A DNA stretch of 64,000 nucleotides, from assembly GCA_016874715.1 (NCBI GenBank), contig VGTK01000001.1, forward strand, positions 1 through 64,000, given 5' to 3'. Both the position numbers and the translations under genes were made by a program. The notes under the pieces are model-generated. The model saw only the letters and a program-made list of their open reading frames with translations, ran no database searches and had not been told where the DNA came from. Shown one piece after another: positions 7,920 to 21,420 of the stretch (within the stretch, counting starts at the first letter, position 1; the number at the start of each line of letters is the position of its first letter). This DNA is from Deltaproteobacteria bacterium. Lineage in GTDB: Bacteria; Desulfobacterota; Binatia; UBA12015.

Positions 7920-9188
7920 ATGGCTACAAACTCCTCTCCGTATCGCTGCCACGTGGCCATCATCGGCGGTGCCACCGCCGGAGCCGAGGCCGCGGACAAG
8001 CTCGCTTCCGAGGGCGCGCTCTGCGTCGTGTTCGAGCAGAACGACCGCCCGTACGGGAAGGTCGAGGACGGGCTACCGCGCTGGCACTCGGCACTGCGGC
8101 GCAAGGAGTACGACCTCATCGACACGAAGCTCGCCCGCGACGGCGTGCACTTCGTGCCGCGCACCGCGATCGGCCGCGACGTCGGCTTCGAGGATCTGCT
8201 GCGGACCTGGGGATTCGACCTGATCGTGCTCGCGAACGGGGCCTGGCGCGACCGTCCGCTGCCCGTCGACGGTGCCGACGCCTATCTCGGACGCGGCCTC
8301 GTCCACCAGAACCCGCTGATCTACTGGTTCAATCACCACCACGAGCCGCGCTACGCCGGACCGACCTACGAGGTCCCCGACGGCGCGCTGGTCGTCGGCG
8401 GCGGCCTCGCCTCGATCGACGTGGTGAAGGTCCTGCAGCTGGTCATCACGCGTGACGCGCTCGCTGCGCGGGGCATCGAGCAGGACGTCCTCGCGATGGA
8501 GGCGAAGGGCATCCCTGAGACCCTCGCGCAGCACGGCCTCGCGTGGCCCGACCTCGGCCTCGAGGGCTGCACGCTGGTGTATCGCCGCCGCATCGAGGAC
8601 ATGCCGCTCACCGAGCCACCACCGACGGGCCGCGTCGAGGACCCGATCAAGTCGGCGGCCGTGCGGCGCAAGATCCTCGAGAAGGCACAGAGCAAGTTCC
8701 TCTTCCGGGTCGAGCCGCTCACCGCTCCCGTCAGCCTGCTGGTCGAGGACGATCGGCTGGTCGGCCTGCGCTGCGCGCGCACACGCGTCGAGGCGAGCGG
8801 TCGCGCCGAGATCGTCCCGGGCGACGAGTTCGAGCTGCGCGCGCCGCTGGTGATCTCGTCGATCGGCTCGATCCCGGAGCCGATCCACGGCCTCGCGATG
8901 CACGGCGAGCTGCTGCGCGTCGAGGACGCCGAGCGCGGCAAGATCGCCGACTTCGAGCACGTCTTCGGCTGCGGCAACGTGGTCACCGGGAAGGGCAACC
9001 TGGTCGCATCGCGGCGTCACAGCGGGCAGGTCGCGACCCACCTCGTGCAGCGCTTCGCAAACGACGCGCGGGCCAGCGAGCACACCGACGCCCTGCTCGA
9101 ACGCGTCCGCGAGCGGCAGCGCAACGTCGGCTTCGACGGCGACTACCGCGCGTGGATCGAGCGCGTACGTCTCGAAGGCTTCGTCTGA
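7920..9188 (+). CDS. FAD-dependent ferredoxin-NADP reductase-like oxidoreductase
   Basis: A two-dinucleotide-binding flavoprotein (422 residues) resembling adrenodoxin reductase/FprA and the GltD-type electron-transfer flavoproteins. The FAD loop near residue 15 is IIGGATAGAEAA, a GxGxxG variant with Ala in the second glycine position. A second Rossmann loop, ALVVGGGLASIDV, would bind NAD(P)H. The segment LVYRRRIEDMPL and the C-terminal FGCGNVVTGKGNL, where the flavin usually contacts, are typical. It probably moves electrons between NADPH and a ferredoxin; the ferredoxin fusion at 29.3 kb is one possible partner but is distant. There is no clear Shine-Dalgarno before the ATG. It follows hpnI by 131 bases and may be read separately. 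Confidence 0.8.
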   Translation: MATNSSPYRCHVAIIGGATAGAEAADKLASEGALCVVFEQNDRPYGKVEDGLPRWHSALRRKEYDLIDTKLARDGVHFVPRTAIGRDVGFEDLLRTWGFDLIVLANGAWRDRPLPVDGADAYLGRGLVHQNPLIYWFNHHHEPRYAGPTYEVPDGALVVGGGLASIDVVKVLQLVITRDALAARGIEQDVLAMEAKGIPETLAQHGLAWPDLGLEGCTLVYRRRIEDMPLTEPPPTGRVEDPIKSAAVRRKILEKAQSKFLFRVEPLTAPVSLLVEDDRLVGLRCARTRVEASGRAEIVPGDEFELRAPLVISSIGSIPEPIHGLAMHGELLRVEDAERGKIADFEHVFGCGNVVTGKGNLVASRRHSGQVATHLVQRFANDARASEHTDALLERVRERQRNVGFDGDYRAWIERVRLEGFV

Positions 9189-9259
9189 ACCGCGGCTGCC
9201 TCGAGCGGCTGGGTCGCACGAGGTCCGCCCGCCGAGCCCACACGAGAACCAGGGAGGAC

Positions 9260-10438
9260 GTGCTGGAAACAGCACGGCTCACGGGTCGGACCTCGCGGTA
9301 CACCACCGTGCGAGTGGCGACGATCGCGCTGTCGCTCTTCGCCCTGCTGCAGGGCTGCGCCGACTCGAGCAGCGGAGGCGACGCCGCGCCCGATCCGGCG
9401 ACGCGTGGACCGTACCCGGTGGGCGTGACGCGCATCGAGCTCTTCGACGGGACCCGCGGTCGCACGCTGCTGACGGAGATCTGGTACCCGGCCGACGAGT
9501 CGGTGCGCGGCGCCGCGCCATCACCGGCGGCGGAGTACCTGCCGGAAGGCCTCGGGTTCCTCGCGGACCAGGCCACCATCGAGCTGACCGCGATACGCGA
9601 GGCTCCCATCGCGCCAGACGGCCCGTTCCCGCTGATCGCGTTCTCGCACGGCTCTGGCGGCATCCGCTTCCAGAACACCTTCCAGACCGAGCACCTGGCG
9701 AGCCATGGCTACGTCGTCGTGGCACCCGACCACGAGGGCAACACCTTCTTCGACTCCTCCGGCACGATCGAGCAGCTGCGCATCGAGCGCCCGCTCGACA
9801 TCGTTTACCTCCTCGACGCCTTCAGCGGCTTCACCGCGGATTCCGCGAGCCGCTTCTCGGGCTGGATCGACACCGACGCGCCCTTCGGCGTGACCAGGCA
9901 CTCGTTCGGCGCGTTCACCAGCTTCGCCGTCGCGAGCACCGACAACCGCATCGCGGCGGCGCTGCCCATGGCGCTGGCCGGGCCGATCTCCGCCGACTAC
10001 TCGGCCGCGACGTTCCTGATGCTCGCGACCGAGGACAAGACGATCGGCCTCGACGCCAACCAGGCGATCCGCGACGCGTACGAGGTCCTGCCGGGCCCGC
10101 GCTGGCTCGCCGAGTTCGTCGACGCCGGGCACTACAGCTTCTCGTTCGCGTGCGATACCGGGCTCGGCATCGGCGACGGCGATGGCTGCGGGAGCGGAAC
10201 GCGCCTCGCGGACGACTCGCCAGTGACCTTCATCGACCACAGGCGGGTGTACCGCTCGGTGAACACGTGGTCCGCGGCGCTGTTCGGGCGCTACCTGCGC
10301 GGCATCGCGGCCTACGAGCGCGCGCTCGACGCCAACGTCGACCCGGACGTGATCCAGCTGCGCGCCGACGCGAGGAACGGGGCCACGCGCCTCGCGAGCG
10401 CGCAGCGTGGTCTGCAGCTGGGCCTCGTCCTCCCCTGA
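9260..10438 (+). CDS. Alpha/beta-hydrolase lipoprotein (PAF-acetylhydrolase/dienelactone hydrolase-like)
   Basis: A predicted exported lipoprotein with a serine hydrolase domain. From the GTG at 9260 there is a basic n-region, a hydrophobic run and a lipobox LLQGC (Cys33). The mature part begins with a Ser/Gly-rich linker. The hydrolase core has AFSHGSGG (oxyanion region), the nucleophile elbow RHSFGAF (Ser; the usual first Gly is Arg), an acidic LATEDKT strand and the catalytic His in DAGHYSF, an arrangement like bacterial PAF-acetylhydrolase-type proteins. A Cys pair in FACDTG and DGCGSG may form a disulfide in the periplasm. GGGAGG lies only two bases before the GTG, so a GTG at 9308 is an alternative start that would shorten the signal peptide. 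Substrate unknown. Confidence 0.8.
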   Translation: MLETARLTGRTSRYTTVRVATIALSLFALLQGCADSSSGGDAAPDPATRGPYPVGVTRIELFDGTRGRTLLTEIWYPADESVRGAAPSPAAEYLPEGLGFLADQATIELTAIREAPIAPDGPFPLIAFSHGSGGIRFQNTFQTEHLASHGYVVVAPDHEGNTFFDSSGTIEQLRIERPLDIVYLLDAFSGFTADSASRFSGWIDTDAPFGVTRHSFGAFTSFAVASTDNRIAAALPMALAGPISADYSAATFLMLATEDKTIGLDANQAIRDAYEVLPGPRWLAEFVDAGHYSFSFACDTGLGIGDGDGCGSGTRLADDSPVTFIDHRRVYRSVNTWSAALFGRYLRGIAAYERALDANVDPDVIQLRADARNGATRLASAQRGLQLGLVLP

Positions 10439-10464
10439 CCTGCGATCTCGGCTATGGTCGGCAC

Positions 10465-11361
10465 ATGAGCGAAGCACCCTCCCGCGTCGTCCAGGGCAAC
10501 ATGATCGGGCTCGCCATGCCCGACGTCGACGTCTGGAGCGAGCGGGTCGTCACGGTGCTCGGGCAGAACCCCGGTCCGTTCACCGGCCCAGGCACCAACA
10601 CGTACGTCGTCGGGACATCGCAGCGCCCGATCCTGCTCGACACGGGGCAAGGACTGCCGCAGTACCTGCCGCTCCTCGTCCGCGGGCTCGAGGAGCACCG
10701 CGGTGCCGCGGAGATCGACCGCATCGTGCTGACGCATGCGCACGGCGACCACCTCGGTGGCTGCAACCAGGTGCGCGAGCGCTTCGGGGCGGTCCCCATC
10801 CTGAAGCGCCCCTGGCCCGGCATGGACGCGGGGCTCGACGAGCTCGTCACCGCGATCGACCACGACGCGGTCATCGAGACCGAGGGCGCGACGCTGCGCG
10901 CGATCTTCACACCCGGCCACGCCGAGGACCATCTCTGCTACTGGCTCGAGGAGGAGCGCGCGATCTTCAGCGGCGACGTCGTGCTCGGCGCGGGCACCAC
11001 GGTGATCCCGGAGCACGGCGGCGACCTCGCCGACTACATGGACTCGCTGCGCCGGCTGCTCGCGCTCGAGCCCGCGGTCATCTACCCGGCGCACGGGCCG
11101 GCGATCCGGGACGCCGGCCGCAAGATCCGCGAGTACCTCGCGCACCGCGAGCTGCGCGAGGCGCAGATCGTGGCGCTGCTGCGCGAAGGGCTCGGCGACG
11201 TCGCGCGGATGGTCGAGCGCATGTACGCGGACGTGCCCCCGTTCCTGCACGCCGCAGCTGCAACGTCGGTGCGCTCGCACCTGCGCAAGCTCGAGCGCGA
11301 GGGCCGCGCAACGCGCGACGGCGCGAACTGGGCGCCGGTCACCGTCGCTCCCGGCACCTGA
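10465..11361 (+). CDS. MBL-fold hydrolase (LACTB2-like)
   Basis: A 298-residue metallo-beta-lactamase-fold protein with the metal motif THAHGDH (His91, His93, Asp95, His96), a further His in TPGHAEDH, the bridging Asp in FSGDVVLG and a final His in YPAHGP. NPGPFTGPGTNTYVVG near the N-terminus and the C-terminal winged-helix-like region (SHLRKLEREGRA) match LACTB2-like members, some of which are endoribonucleases and others thioester or lactone hydrolases. It starts 26 bases after the lipoprotein gene and may be cotranscribed with it. A 16-bp hairpin follows the stop. Confidence 0.85.
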   Translation: MSEAPSRVVQGNMIGLAMPDVDVWSERVVTVLGQNPGPFTGPGTNTYVVGTSQRPILLDTGQGLPQYLPLLVRGLEEHRGAAEIDRIVLTHAHGDHLGGCNQVRERFGAVPILKRPWPGMDAGLDELVTAIDHDAVIETEGATLRAIFTPGHAEDHLCYWLEEERAIFSGDVVLGAGTTVIPEHGGDLADYMDSLRRLLALEPAVIYPAHGPAIRDAGRKIREYLAHRELREAQIVALLREGLGDVARMVERMYADVPPFLHAAAATSVRSHLRKLEREGRATRDGANWAPVTVAPGT

Positions 11362-11370
11362 CCGGGAACG

Positions 11371-11408
11371 GCGCGGGGCCGGTGGAGGTCGATCCACCGG
11401 CCCCGCGC
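11371..11408. terminator. Strong convergent hairpin
   Basis: A perfect 16-bp stem (11371-11386 with 11393-11408) closes a 6-base loop between two convergent genes. It starts nine bases after the MBL-hydrolase stop and could end transcription from both sides. No T run follows on either strand, so it is not a textbook intrinsic terminator. Confidence 0.7.
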
Positions 11409-11433
11409 GAGCGCCCCCGGGTTCGAAGCCGCC

Positions 11434-13019
11434 TCAGCTCGCCGGAGTCCCGTTCGCCGGGGCGCCGTGGCCCTGGTTCAGCCCCTGCAACGGCAGCGGG
11501 ATGAAGGGGAACGCCTCGCGACGCTTGACGGCGCTGTAGTCGACGCCGTCGCCGATCTGCACCGTGCTCGGGTCGGGCGACAGGATGAGAGTCAGCAGCA
11601 CATCGCTCACGGCGGCCTGCTCGTGGTTGAGCGTCGGACCGCCGATCAGCGGACGCCCGTTGGGGAAGCTCGAGTCGATCGCCATGTCGACGCGGAGCAC
11701 GTCGCCGACGTGTCCGGGCTCGAGCGGCACGTGGTGCGCGCCGGGGTAGGGAATGTCGTCGAGGTTGATGACCTTCAGGATGTCGACGCGCCCATGCTTG
11801 AGCGAGTCCGGCACCTGATCGACGCCGAGCGCCCGGTAGATGCCGAGCGCCTCCGCGTCGCGGACGAGGATCGGGTTCAGGACGTAGCCGCCGAAGTTCC
11901 GGAAGTCGTCGACCGGATGGCTGCGCAGGTATCTCTCCTGGTCCTGCACGCCGACGAGACCCGCGTTGAAGAGCGGCAACGCGTTGCGTCCGACCCGCTG
12001 CCACGGGCCGCGGTGGACGTCCTTCTCGTAGCGCTCCCTGCTCAGGACGCGCACGGCCGGGCGCGACTCCGAGACGTGGATCGCGAGCAGCGTGTCGTCG
12101 CCGGGAACGCCGTTGTGCGGCACGGGCTTGCCGTTGCCGGTGAGCTTCGCGGTCGGGATCTCGAGCGCGATCGAGAACAGGTTGAAGCCGGTGAAGACGT
12201 TCTCGGCCTGCGGCGTTTGCCGCGCACCCGGAACCTGGAAGCGCCGGCCGTTCACCTTCACGAAGCTCGACGCCGCATCGCCGGCGAGGTTCACGACGTC
12301 GAAGATCCCCTTCTCGTCGCGGTAGTAGAAGTCGGCGGCCTGACCTGCCCAGACGCGACCCTCGGAGCCATCCTGGCCGAGCGGGCGGATGAAGCGCGCC
12401 GAGAAGTCCTCGTCGTAGCAGCTCACTTCCCGGCTCGTCGGATCGCCGGAGTCGTAGCCCTCGAACGGCGTGCAGGTCGGGTCGAGCGCAGGGATGCCGT
12501 ACGCGAGGCGATCGGTCTGCGGGCCGACGTTCGCCGGAGCGACGGGCACGTCGCTCGCGATCACCTTGCGGCTGCGTCCTTCGACCTTGGTGACGGTGTA
12601 GGTCTGCGTGCGACCCGAGATCTGGTCGAGCAGCTCGCGTCCGTCGGCGAGGCTGAGCGGCGCCTTGCTGGCCGGATCGACCCGCGGCGCGGGGTTGGTC
12701 CGGAACAGGACCTGGTAGGCGACCTTGTCCTCCAGCGGCCCCGTGCCGCGCGCGATGTGCACCTGGTAGAGGACGTCCTCGCACGGACCGAGCTGCTGGT
12801 TCCCCTGCCCGGGCTCGTGCAGCGGCAGGAAGTTGAACACGACGTAGAGCTTGTCGTGCGTGCCCGGCTCGACCCACGCGTACGTGTCGGTGTTGTCGAT
12901 GCACGGGCGACGCGCGTCGCGTAGGTTTCGCGATGACTCGAAGCCTGGCTCGCCGACGGCGCCGCCAGCAAGGCGAGCGCCACCACGAGCGCACGAACCG
13001 GTTTGTGCGTTCTCTTCAT
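11434..13019 (-). pseudogene. Exported DUF4331 protein, interrupted by a frameshift
   Basis: The reading starts at ATG 13019, preceded by GAGGAG at good spacing. It opens with a clear signal peptide (MKRTHKPVRALVVALALLAA, cleavage near PSASQA) and the DUF4331 hallmark ASSHRE at the mature N-terminus. That frame then loses sense around 12904-12930. The family sequence resumes in another frame with CIDNTDTYAWVEPG, FNFLPLHEPGQGNQ and the long DUF4331 body to the stop at 11434. In intact relatives SSHRE and DNTD are joined within about 15 residues, so one small indel separates two halves of a single gene. Either the gene is recently broken or a base is wrong in the sequence. DUF4331 proteins are exported and of unknown function. 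Confidence 0.85.
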
Positions 13020-13353
13020 CTCGATGCTCCTCGATCGCGCCGCGCTCGCAGCGCGGCCGGGCCCATGACGAGCACGGATCTCCGTGCGCCGGGCGGGTGA
13101 TGTCGAGGCTATGGATCGAACGCGCGAGCGGATTCACGCGGCGCGCTCTCCGTGGGCGATCGTCGCGGAATGCCGCGCGCGGGGGCTCCGTCGCCCGGGC
13201 CGCCGACCGCGCCGACCGCCCGGGCGCCGCGATCTCCGGTGGCGCAGGTCCGTCGAGTCCGGTCCGACGAGTCCGGTGGACCGAGCCCGCTGACCGGTGG
13301 TGAGGGGCGGCTCTTCCGCGCGGCAGAGGCGTGCCGCGTGGGGCGCTCCCATC
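13020..13353. other. Divergent intergenic region
   Basis: About 330 bases between the DUF4331 gene (minus) and the Rieske gene (plus). The minus-side ribosome site lies at its left edge. Short direct repeats of TCCGGT-type sequence occur around 13256-13285. No convincing -35/-10 pair, operator or RNA gene was recognised; promoters for both genes must lie here or nearby. Confidence 0.35.
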
Positions 13354-14994
13354 ATGAACCGTGAAGACCAGGAGCTGCTGACGCGCACCTCGGCCGGAAC
13401 ACCGATGGGCGACCTGCTGCGCCGCTACTGGCTGCCCGTCCAGCTGAGCGCCCAGCTGCAGCCGGGTGGTCCGATCTGCCGGCTACGCCGGCTCGGCGAG
13501 GATCTGGTGATCGCGCGCGCACCGGACGGCACGCTGGTCGCGCTCGCCGCAAGCTGTCCGCATCGCGGCGCCTCTCTCCACCTCGGGCACAACGAGGCAG
13601 GTGGACTGCGCTGCGTCTACCACGGGTGGAAGTTCGACCCGCGCGGGCAGTGTGTCGAGATGCCCAACGAGCCGGAGCAGAATCGCTTCTGCGACCGGGT
13701 GAAGACCCGCGCCTACGCGTGCCGCGAGCGGGGCGGCGTCGTGTGGCTGCACGTGGGCGCCGCGGACGAAGCATCGCCCTTGCCCGATCTCGAATGGAAC
13801 CTCGACGCGCGCTGTCCCGCTCACCTGCACGCGAGCGTGCGCGAGTGCAACTGGCTCCAGGCGATGGGGGGCGACCTCGACAGCTCGCACATCGGCGTGC
13901 TGCACGCACGGTTCGACGACCCGAGCGCACCCACCGTGCCCGGCGCGGCGATGCCCGGCTCGTGGGCGATCGGCATGCAGATGGTGCGCGGTCGCGGCGC
14001 GCCGTACCTCGAGGTCGTCGACACCGCGTACGGTGCGCTCTACACCGCGCGCCGGCCCCTCGAGGACGGCAGCGACTACCACCGCGTGCACCCGTTCCTG
14101 TTTCCGTGTCACACCATGCTGGGCGGCGGGGGCGAGCCCGGGCAGCTCAGCTTCAACGGCAAGTACTGGGTGCCCATCGACGACACGCACACCTGGATGC
14201 TCGACTGGCACTACCGCCCCGAAACGCCGTGGACCGAGGCCGAGTGCGCCGCGATCGAGCGCGCACGCTATCCGTTCGCCGCGGGCGCGGTGCCCGGCCC
14301 CGAGGACGACTACGGGCGCGATCGCAGACTCGAAGGCACGCGCATGTTCTGGGGCGTCGTCTCCAATCCGCTTCAGGACAGAGCGGTAGAGGAGAGCATG
14401 GGCGCGATCGCCAACCGCGACGACGAGCACCTGGGACCGGCCGACGCGATGATCATTCGCGTGCGCAAGCGCCTGCTGGCCGCGGCGCGCGCCCTGCGGG
14501 ACGACGGCGCGCCGCCTCCGGGGGCCGAGACGCCGCGGCTGTACCGGGTGCGTCCGGTCGGTGTGGTGCTGCCGCGGGGCACCGGGTCCGGCTACTCGAC
14601 GCTGTGGCTCACGCTCGGCCTCGGGGAGCGCAGGCCGCGGCCGCGTCTGGTGACGATCGAACCCGACACCGACAAGGCGTCCCTCGCGCGCGAGACCTTC
14701 GCGCGCTGCGGGGTCACCGAGCTCGTCGAGCAGCGGGTCGCCGACGCGGCCGCAGAGCTCCAAACGCTCGGCCCGCTCGCCTTCGTGTTCATGGACCACG
14801 GCCCGTCCAACTACGAAGCCTGCCGCGAGAGCCTGATCTCGGGCCTCGTGCCGGGCGGCCTGCTCGCCGTCGACAACATCGACAGCCACCGCCGGCTGGC
14901 TGCCTCGTTCGTGCGCCGGGTGGAGGCCGATCCGCGCGTGGAATGCTGCGTGGTGCACGTCGGCAAGGGCGTCCTGGTCGCGCGACGCCGCTGA
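13354..14994 (+). CDS. Rieske oxygenase fused to an O-methyltransferase-like domain
   Basis: Residues 1-408 form a ring-hydroxylating or demethylating oxygenase of the phthalate-dioxygenase type. The [2Fe-2S] ligands are Cys68/His70 (CPHRGA) and Cys87/His90 (CVYHGW); the mononuclear iron site is DSSHIGVLH (Asp176, His179, His184). The end of this domain, YRVRPVGVVLPRG, is where such proteins normally finish. Here it runs straight into TGSGYSTLWLTLGLGERR at 409-426, the AdoMet loop of a class I O-methyltransferase. This continues through LVTIEPD, FVFMDHGPSNYEA and LLAVDNID to residue 546. The methyltransferase lacks its usual N-terminal helices, and the DxD-type metal position reads DH. A Rieske O-demethylase joined to a methyltransferase would be chemically suggestive, but the partner substrate is unknown. 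A reductase gene is not adjacent. Confidence 0.85.
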   Translation: MNREDQELLTRTSAGTPMGDLLRRYWLPVQLSAQLQPGGPICRLRRLGEDLVIARAPDGTLVALAASCPHRGASLHLGHNEAGGLRCVYHGWKFDPRGQCVEMPNEPEQNRFCDRVKTRAYACRERGGVVWLHVGAADEASPLPDLEWNLDARCPAHLHASVRECNWLQAMGGDLDSSHIGVLHARFDDPSAPTVPGAAMPGSWAIGMQMVRGRGAPYLEVVDTAYGALYTARRPLEDGSDYHRVHPFLFPCHTMLGGGGEPGQLSFNGKYWVPIDDTHTWMLDWHYRPETPWTEAECAAIERARYPFAAGAVPGPEDDYGRDRRLEGTRMFWGVVSNPLQDRAVEESMGAIANRDDEHLGPADAMIIRVRKRLLAAARALRDDGAPPPGAETPRLYRVRPVGVVLPRGTGSGYSTLWLTLGLGERRPRPRLVTIEPDTDKASLARETFARCGVTELVEQRVADAAAELQTLGPLAFVFMDHGPSNYEACRESLISGLVPGGLLAVDNIDSHRRLAASFVRRVEADPRVECCVVHVGKGVLVARRR

Positions 14995-15044
14995 GACGTC
15001 GCTTCCGGCGGCGTTCGGCGTCTTCTACGTGGATGTCCGCCCGC

Positions 15045-16190
<1,146 letters not shown>

Positions 16191-16356
16191 GGTGGCCCGC
16201 TAACAGACGGAACCGCGTTCGACGACCCACGCCACGCCGCGCGCTGCCGGTGCTGCCGGACAAGTCTCGATCGCCTCGGTGCCGCGCGACCCGGGGTCGC
16301 CACCGTCTACCGCGATGGGGTCGCGATCGCTCGACCGGGACGCGATCGTCGACCGC

Positions 16357-17587
16357 TCAGGGCATGCACACGCAGTGCCCCTCGACCGCGCGGCAGTCGA
16401 ACCCGGCGTCGCTGCAGGTACCGCCGCAGGTCGGATACGGCTCCGCACCGATGCAGGGATCGAGGCAGAGGCAGACGCCGCCGATCGGCGTGCACTCGGT
16501 GCCGGCGAGCGTGCACGTACCGCTGCAAACCGGCGCGCCCGCCCCGTCGTTGCAGAAAGGAGGGAGGCACGTCGCCGGGAAGCCGGGCGCGGGACCGAAG
16601 CAGGTCCAGCCGTTCGGACAGCCGCCGCAGGGATCCGGCGGCGGGCCGGTCAAGCAAGCACAGTTCTCGATCGTGGCGCCGCCGCAGCCGGTGAAGGTGT
16701 CGGTGCTGCACGCGGTGCCGGCCGGGCAGTCGCCGTCGCCGCAGCTCGGGTAGACACCGCCGCACGGCGTGCTGCCGGCGGGCATGCAGGCGCACGTCGT
16801 CGTGATGGCGCCGCCGAGGTTCGAGCACTCCTGCCCGGCCGGGCACTCGCCGTTGCACACCGGTGAGGTGTCACCGCAGGGCTGGTTCGGCGACACGCAG
16901 GTGCAACCGTTCACCAGGCGGTTGCCGCCGCATTCCCCGTCGCCCGGGCAGGAGCCACCGCAGGAGAGGCTCTCTTCGCAAGAGAGGCCGGCGAGCGAGT
17001 CGTCGTCGCAGTCGTCGAGGGCGCCCGCATCCGCTTCCCGCGCGATGAAGCGGCCCGGCTCGTTGCGGCGCACCGATGCGCCGTCGAACAGCGCGCAGAC
17101 GCGCGTCGCTCCCATCTCCACCCGCACCGCGATCGCACCCTCGGGCGCGGTCAGTGCGAGCCCGGCCGACGGCGCGCGAACGCGCAGCACAGCGCCCGCG
17201 CCCGCCCCGCCGCGCAGCGACGCGGATCGCCCCGCTGCCGGGAGCGGCGCCCGGGTTCGCGTACGAGAAGGAGACGCGCGGCAACGCACGCACGTTCCAG
17301 CCCGGACGCCCGGGTCCGTCCGGCGCGACGAAGGACGCTCGCGCCCCCGAGCCGCGTCCGAACAGCGTGACGAGAAGGCCGGCGCGCGACGGATCATCCG
17401 CACTTCCCGGCGCGGGGACCGGCAGGGCAGGACCGCGCAGCACGATGGTCAGCGCGCCGCTGCCGGGATCGCGTCGCAGCAGGAGCAGCTCGCCGCCGAC
17501 CACGTGATCGGCCGCAACCGCGGAGGCCGCCAGCGCCCCGCCGAGGAGCATTCCGAGAACGAGCCCGACGACGAACCAGCGACGCAC
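16357..17587 (-). pseudogene. Exported Cys-rich repeat protein, interrupted by a frameshift
   Basis: The start is GTG 17587, preceded by AGGAGG at nine bases, giving a signal anchor or signal peptide ([17 protein letters not shown]). The first frame carries a beta-rich domain with [19 protein letters not shown]. It goes wrong at a G/C run near 17210-17235, and the family sequence resumes in another frame as [13 protein letters not shown] then [19 protein letters not shown]. The C-terminal half consists of Cys-rich modules of 30-45 residues (CGG, CPAG, CACM and similar), about 35 Cys in all, suggesting a disulfide-stabilised surface or periplasmic protein. The organisation recalls Cys-rich repeat proteins of deltaproteobacterial-grade genomes. 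One indel, real or from sequencing, explains the break. Function unknown. Confidence 0.75.
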
Positions 17588-17764
17588 CTTGGCTTGCCTC
17601 CTGCCGCTGCGTCGAGCGTATGCCCGAGCGGCGGCGAAGTCGATCCCCTTCGGCAGGGCCTTCGCGGCCGTCTCTCGTGCGCTCCTCACCGGCGCCGGAT
17701 CGGGTGCTGTGCGCCGAGCATCGCGCCACGTGCTCGCCGGGTGCCGGCGAAGCCCGTGCGGACG

Positions 17765-18760
17765 TCAGGTGGTGCGACCGCGGCGTCGAATCACGCCTTG
17801 CTGTCTCCGCCTGCCCGCCCCCGATCTCGTCGCCCCCGTCGGCGCCGGCTCGAGGGCCGCGAACGCCTCACCGGCGGTCCTGGCGACCTGCTGCAACGCG
17901 CTCGCAAGAGGCGACCGTCGCCGCCACACCAGCGCGATCGTCCGTCCGGGCGCGGGCTCGGCGAACGGTCGCACCGCGAGCTTTGCCCGTGTCGCCTCGG
18001 TCGCGACCGCCAGCTGCGGCAGCAGCGTGACGCCGTTGCCGTCGGCGACCATCTGCACGAGGGTCGGCAGGCTCGTGGCGCGGAACTCGAGCTCCTGCGC
18101 CTTCGCCCTCGAGCACACGGCGAGCGCCTGGTCGCGGAAGCAGTGGCCGTCGTCGAGCAGGAGAACGCTCTCGTTCTCGAGCTCCGAGACCTTCGCCGGC
18201 CGCTTCCGCTCCACGAGGGGGTGCCCGACCGGCGCGACGAGCACGAACGGGTCGTAGCCGATGACCGCGCTCTCGACGTCGCCGATCTCCGCTTCGAGAG
18301 CGAGCAGCGCCGCGTCGAGCTCACCGTCGCCGAGCCTTCCGATCAGCACCTCGGTCTTGTCCTCGACCCAGAGCAGTGTCAGCGCCGGGTAGGCCCGCAG
18401 GAGGCCCGGGCGGATGCAGGAAATCAGATAGGGCGACAGCGTCGGGATGACGCCGATCCGGATCGCCCCCGTCAGCGGGTCCGTCGACCGGTGCGCGAGA
18501 TCGACCAGATCGTCGCTCTCGCGCAGGACGATCCGCGCCCGCGCGACGATCTGCTCGCCGGCCGGGGTGAGCAGGACCCGGCGGCGGTCGCGCTCGAAGA
18601 GGCGCGCCCCGAGCGCGTCCTCGAGCTGGGCGATCTGCGCGCTGAGCGACGGCTGCGACACGCGGCAGCGCCCGGCGGCGTCGCTGAAGCTGCGCGCGTC
18701 GGCGACGGCCACGGCGTACTGCAGCTGCCGCAGCGAGAACGGGTGCGGTGCGAGGTTCAT
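17765..18760 (-). CDS. oxyR: LysR-family peroxide sensor OxyR
   Basis: A 331-residue LysR-type regulator with an N-terminal winged helix ([29 protein letters not shown]) and an effector domain carrying [13 protein letters not shown]. These are the OxyR peroxidatic and resolving cysteines (Cys207 and Cys216), separated by eight residues as in the E. coli protein. Oxidation by hydrogen peroxide should form the disulfide and switch transcription activation on. Divergent placement next to katG is the classical arrangement and strengthens the call. The C-terminal 20 residues are an unusual Arg-rich extension. Confidence 0.93.
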   Translation of the reverse strand: MNLAPHPFSLRQLQYAVAVADARSFSDAAGRCRVSQPSLSAQIAQLEDALGARLFERDRRRVLLTPAGEQIVARARIVLRESDDLVDLAHRSTDPLTGAIRIGVIPTLSPYLISCIRPGLLRAYPALTLLWVEDKTEVLIGRLGDGELDAALLALEAEIGDVESAVIGYDPFVLVAPVGHPLVERKRPAKVSELENESVLLLDDGHCFRDQALAVCSRAKAQELEFRATSLPTLVQMVADGNGVTLLPQLAVATEATRAKLAVRPFAEPAPGRTIALVWRRRSPLASALQQVARTAGEAFAALEPAPTGATRSGAGRRRQQGVIRRRGRTT

Positions 18761-21242
<2,482 letters not shown>

Positions 21243-21265
21243 GCACCGCATCCGTTCGACGGGAG

Positions 21266-21299
21266 GTGAGGGGCCGGCGGATCACCGCCGGCCCCTCAC
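21266..21299 (+). terminator. katG hairpin terminator
   Basis: A perfect 15-bp stem (21266-21280 with 21285-21299) with an ATCA loop, 24 bases after the katG stop. It is very stable but has no following T run. Confidence 0.75.
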
Positions 21300-21420
21300 G
21301 CGACGGCGCGGCGGTCGGCACTACACGCGCTTTCCGCGCGGACGCGACCAGAAACTCGCGCAGGACCATACACGCAACCCGCCGAACATCGTTTTCGCGG
21401 ACGTAGCTGCGGACGTTCGG

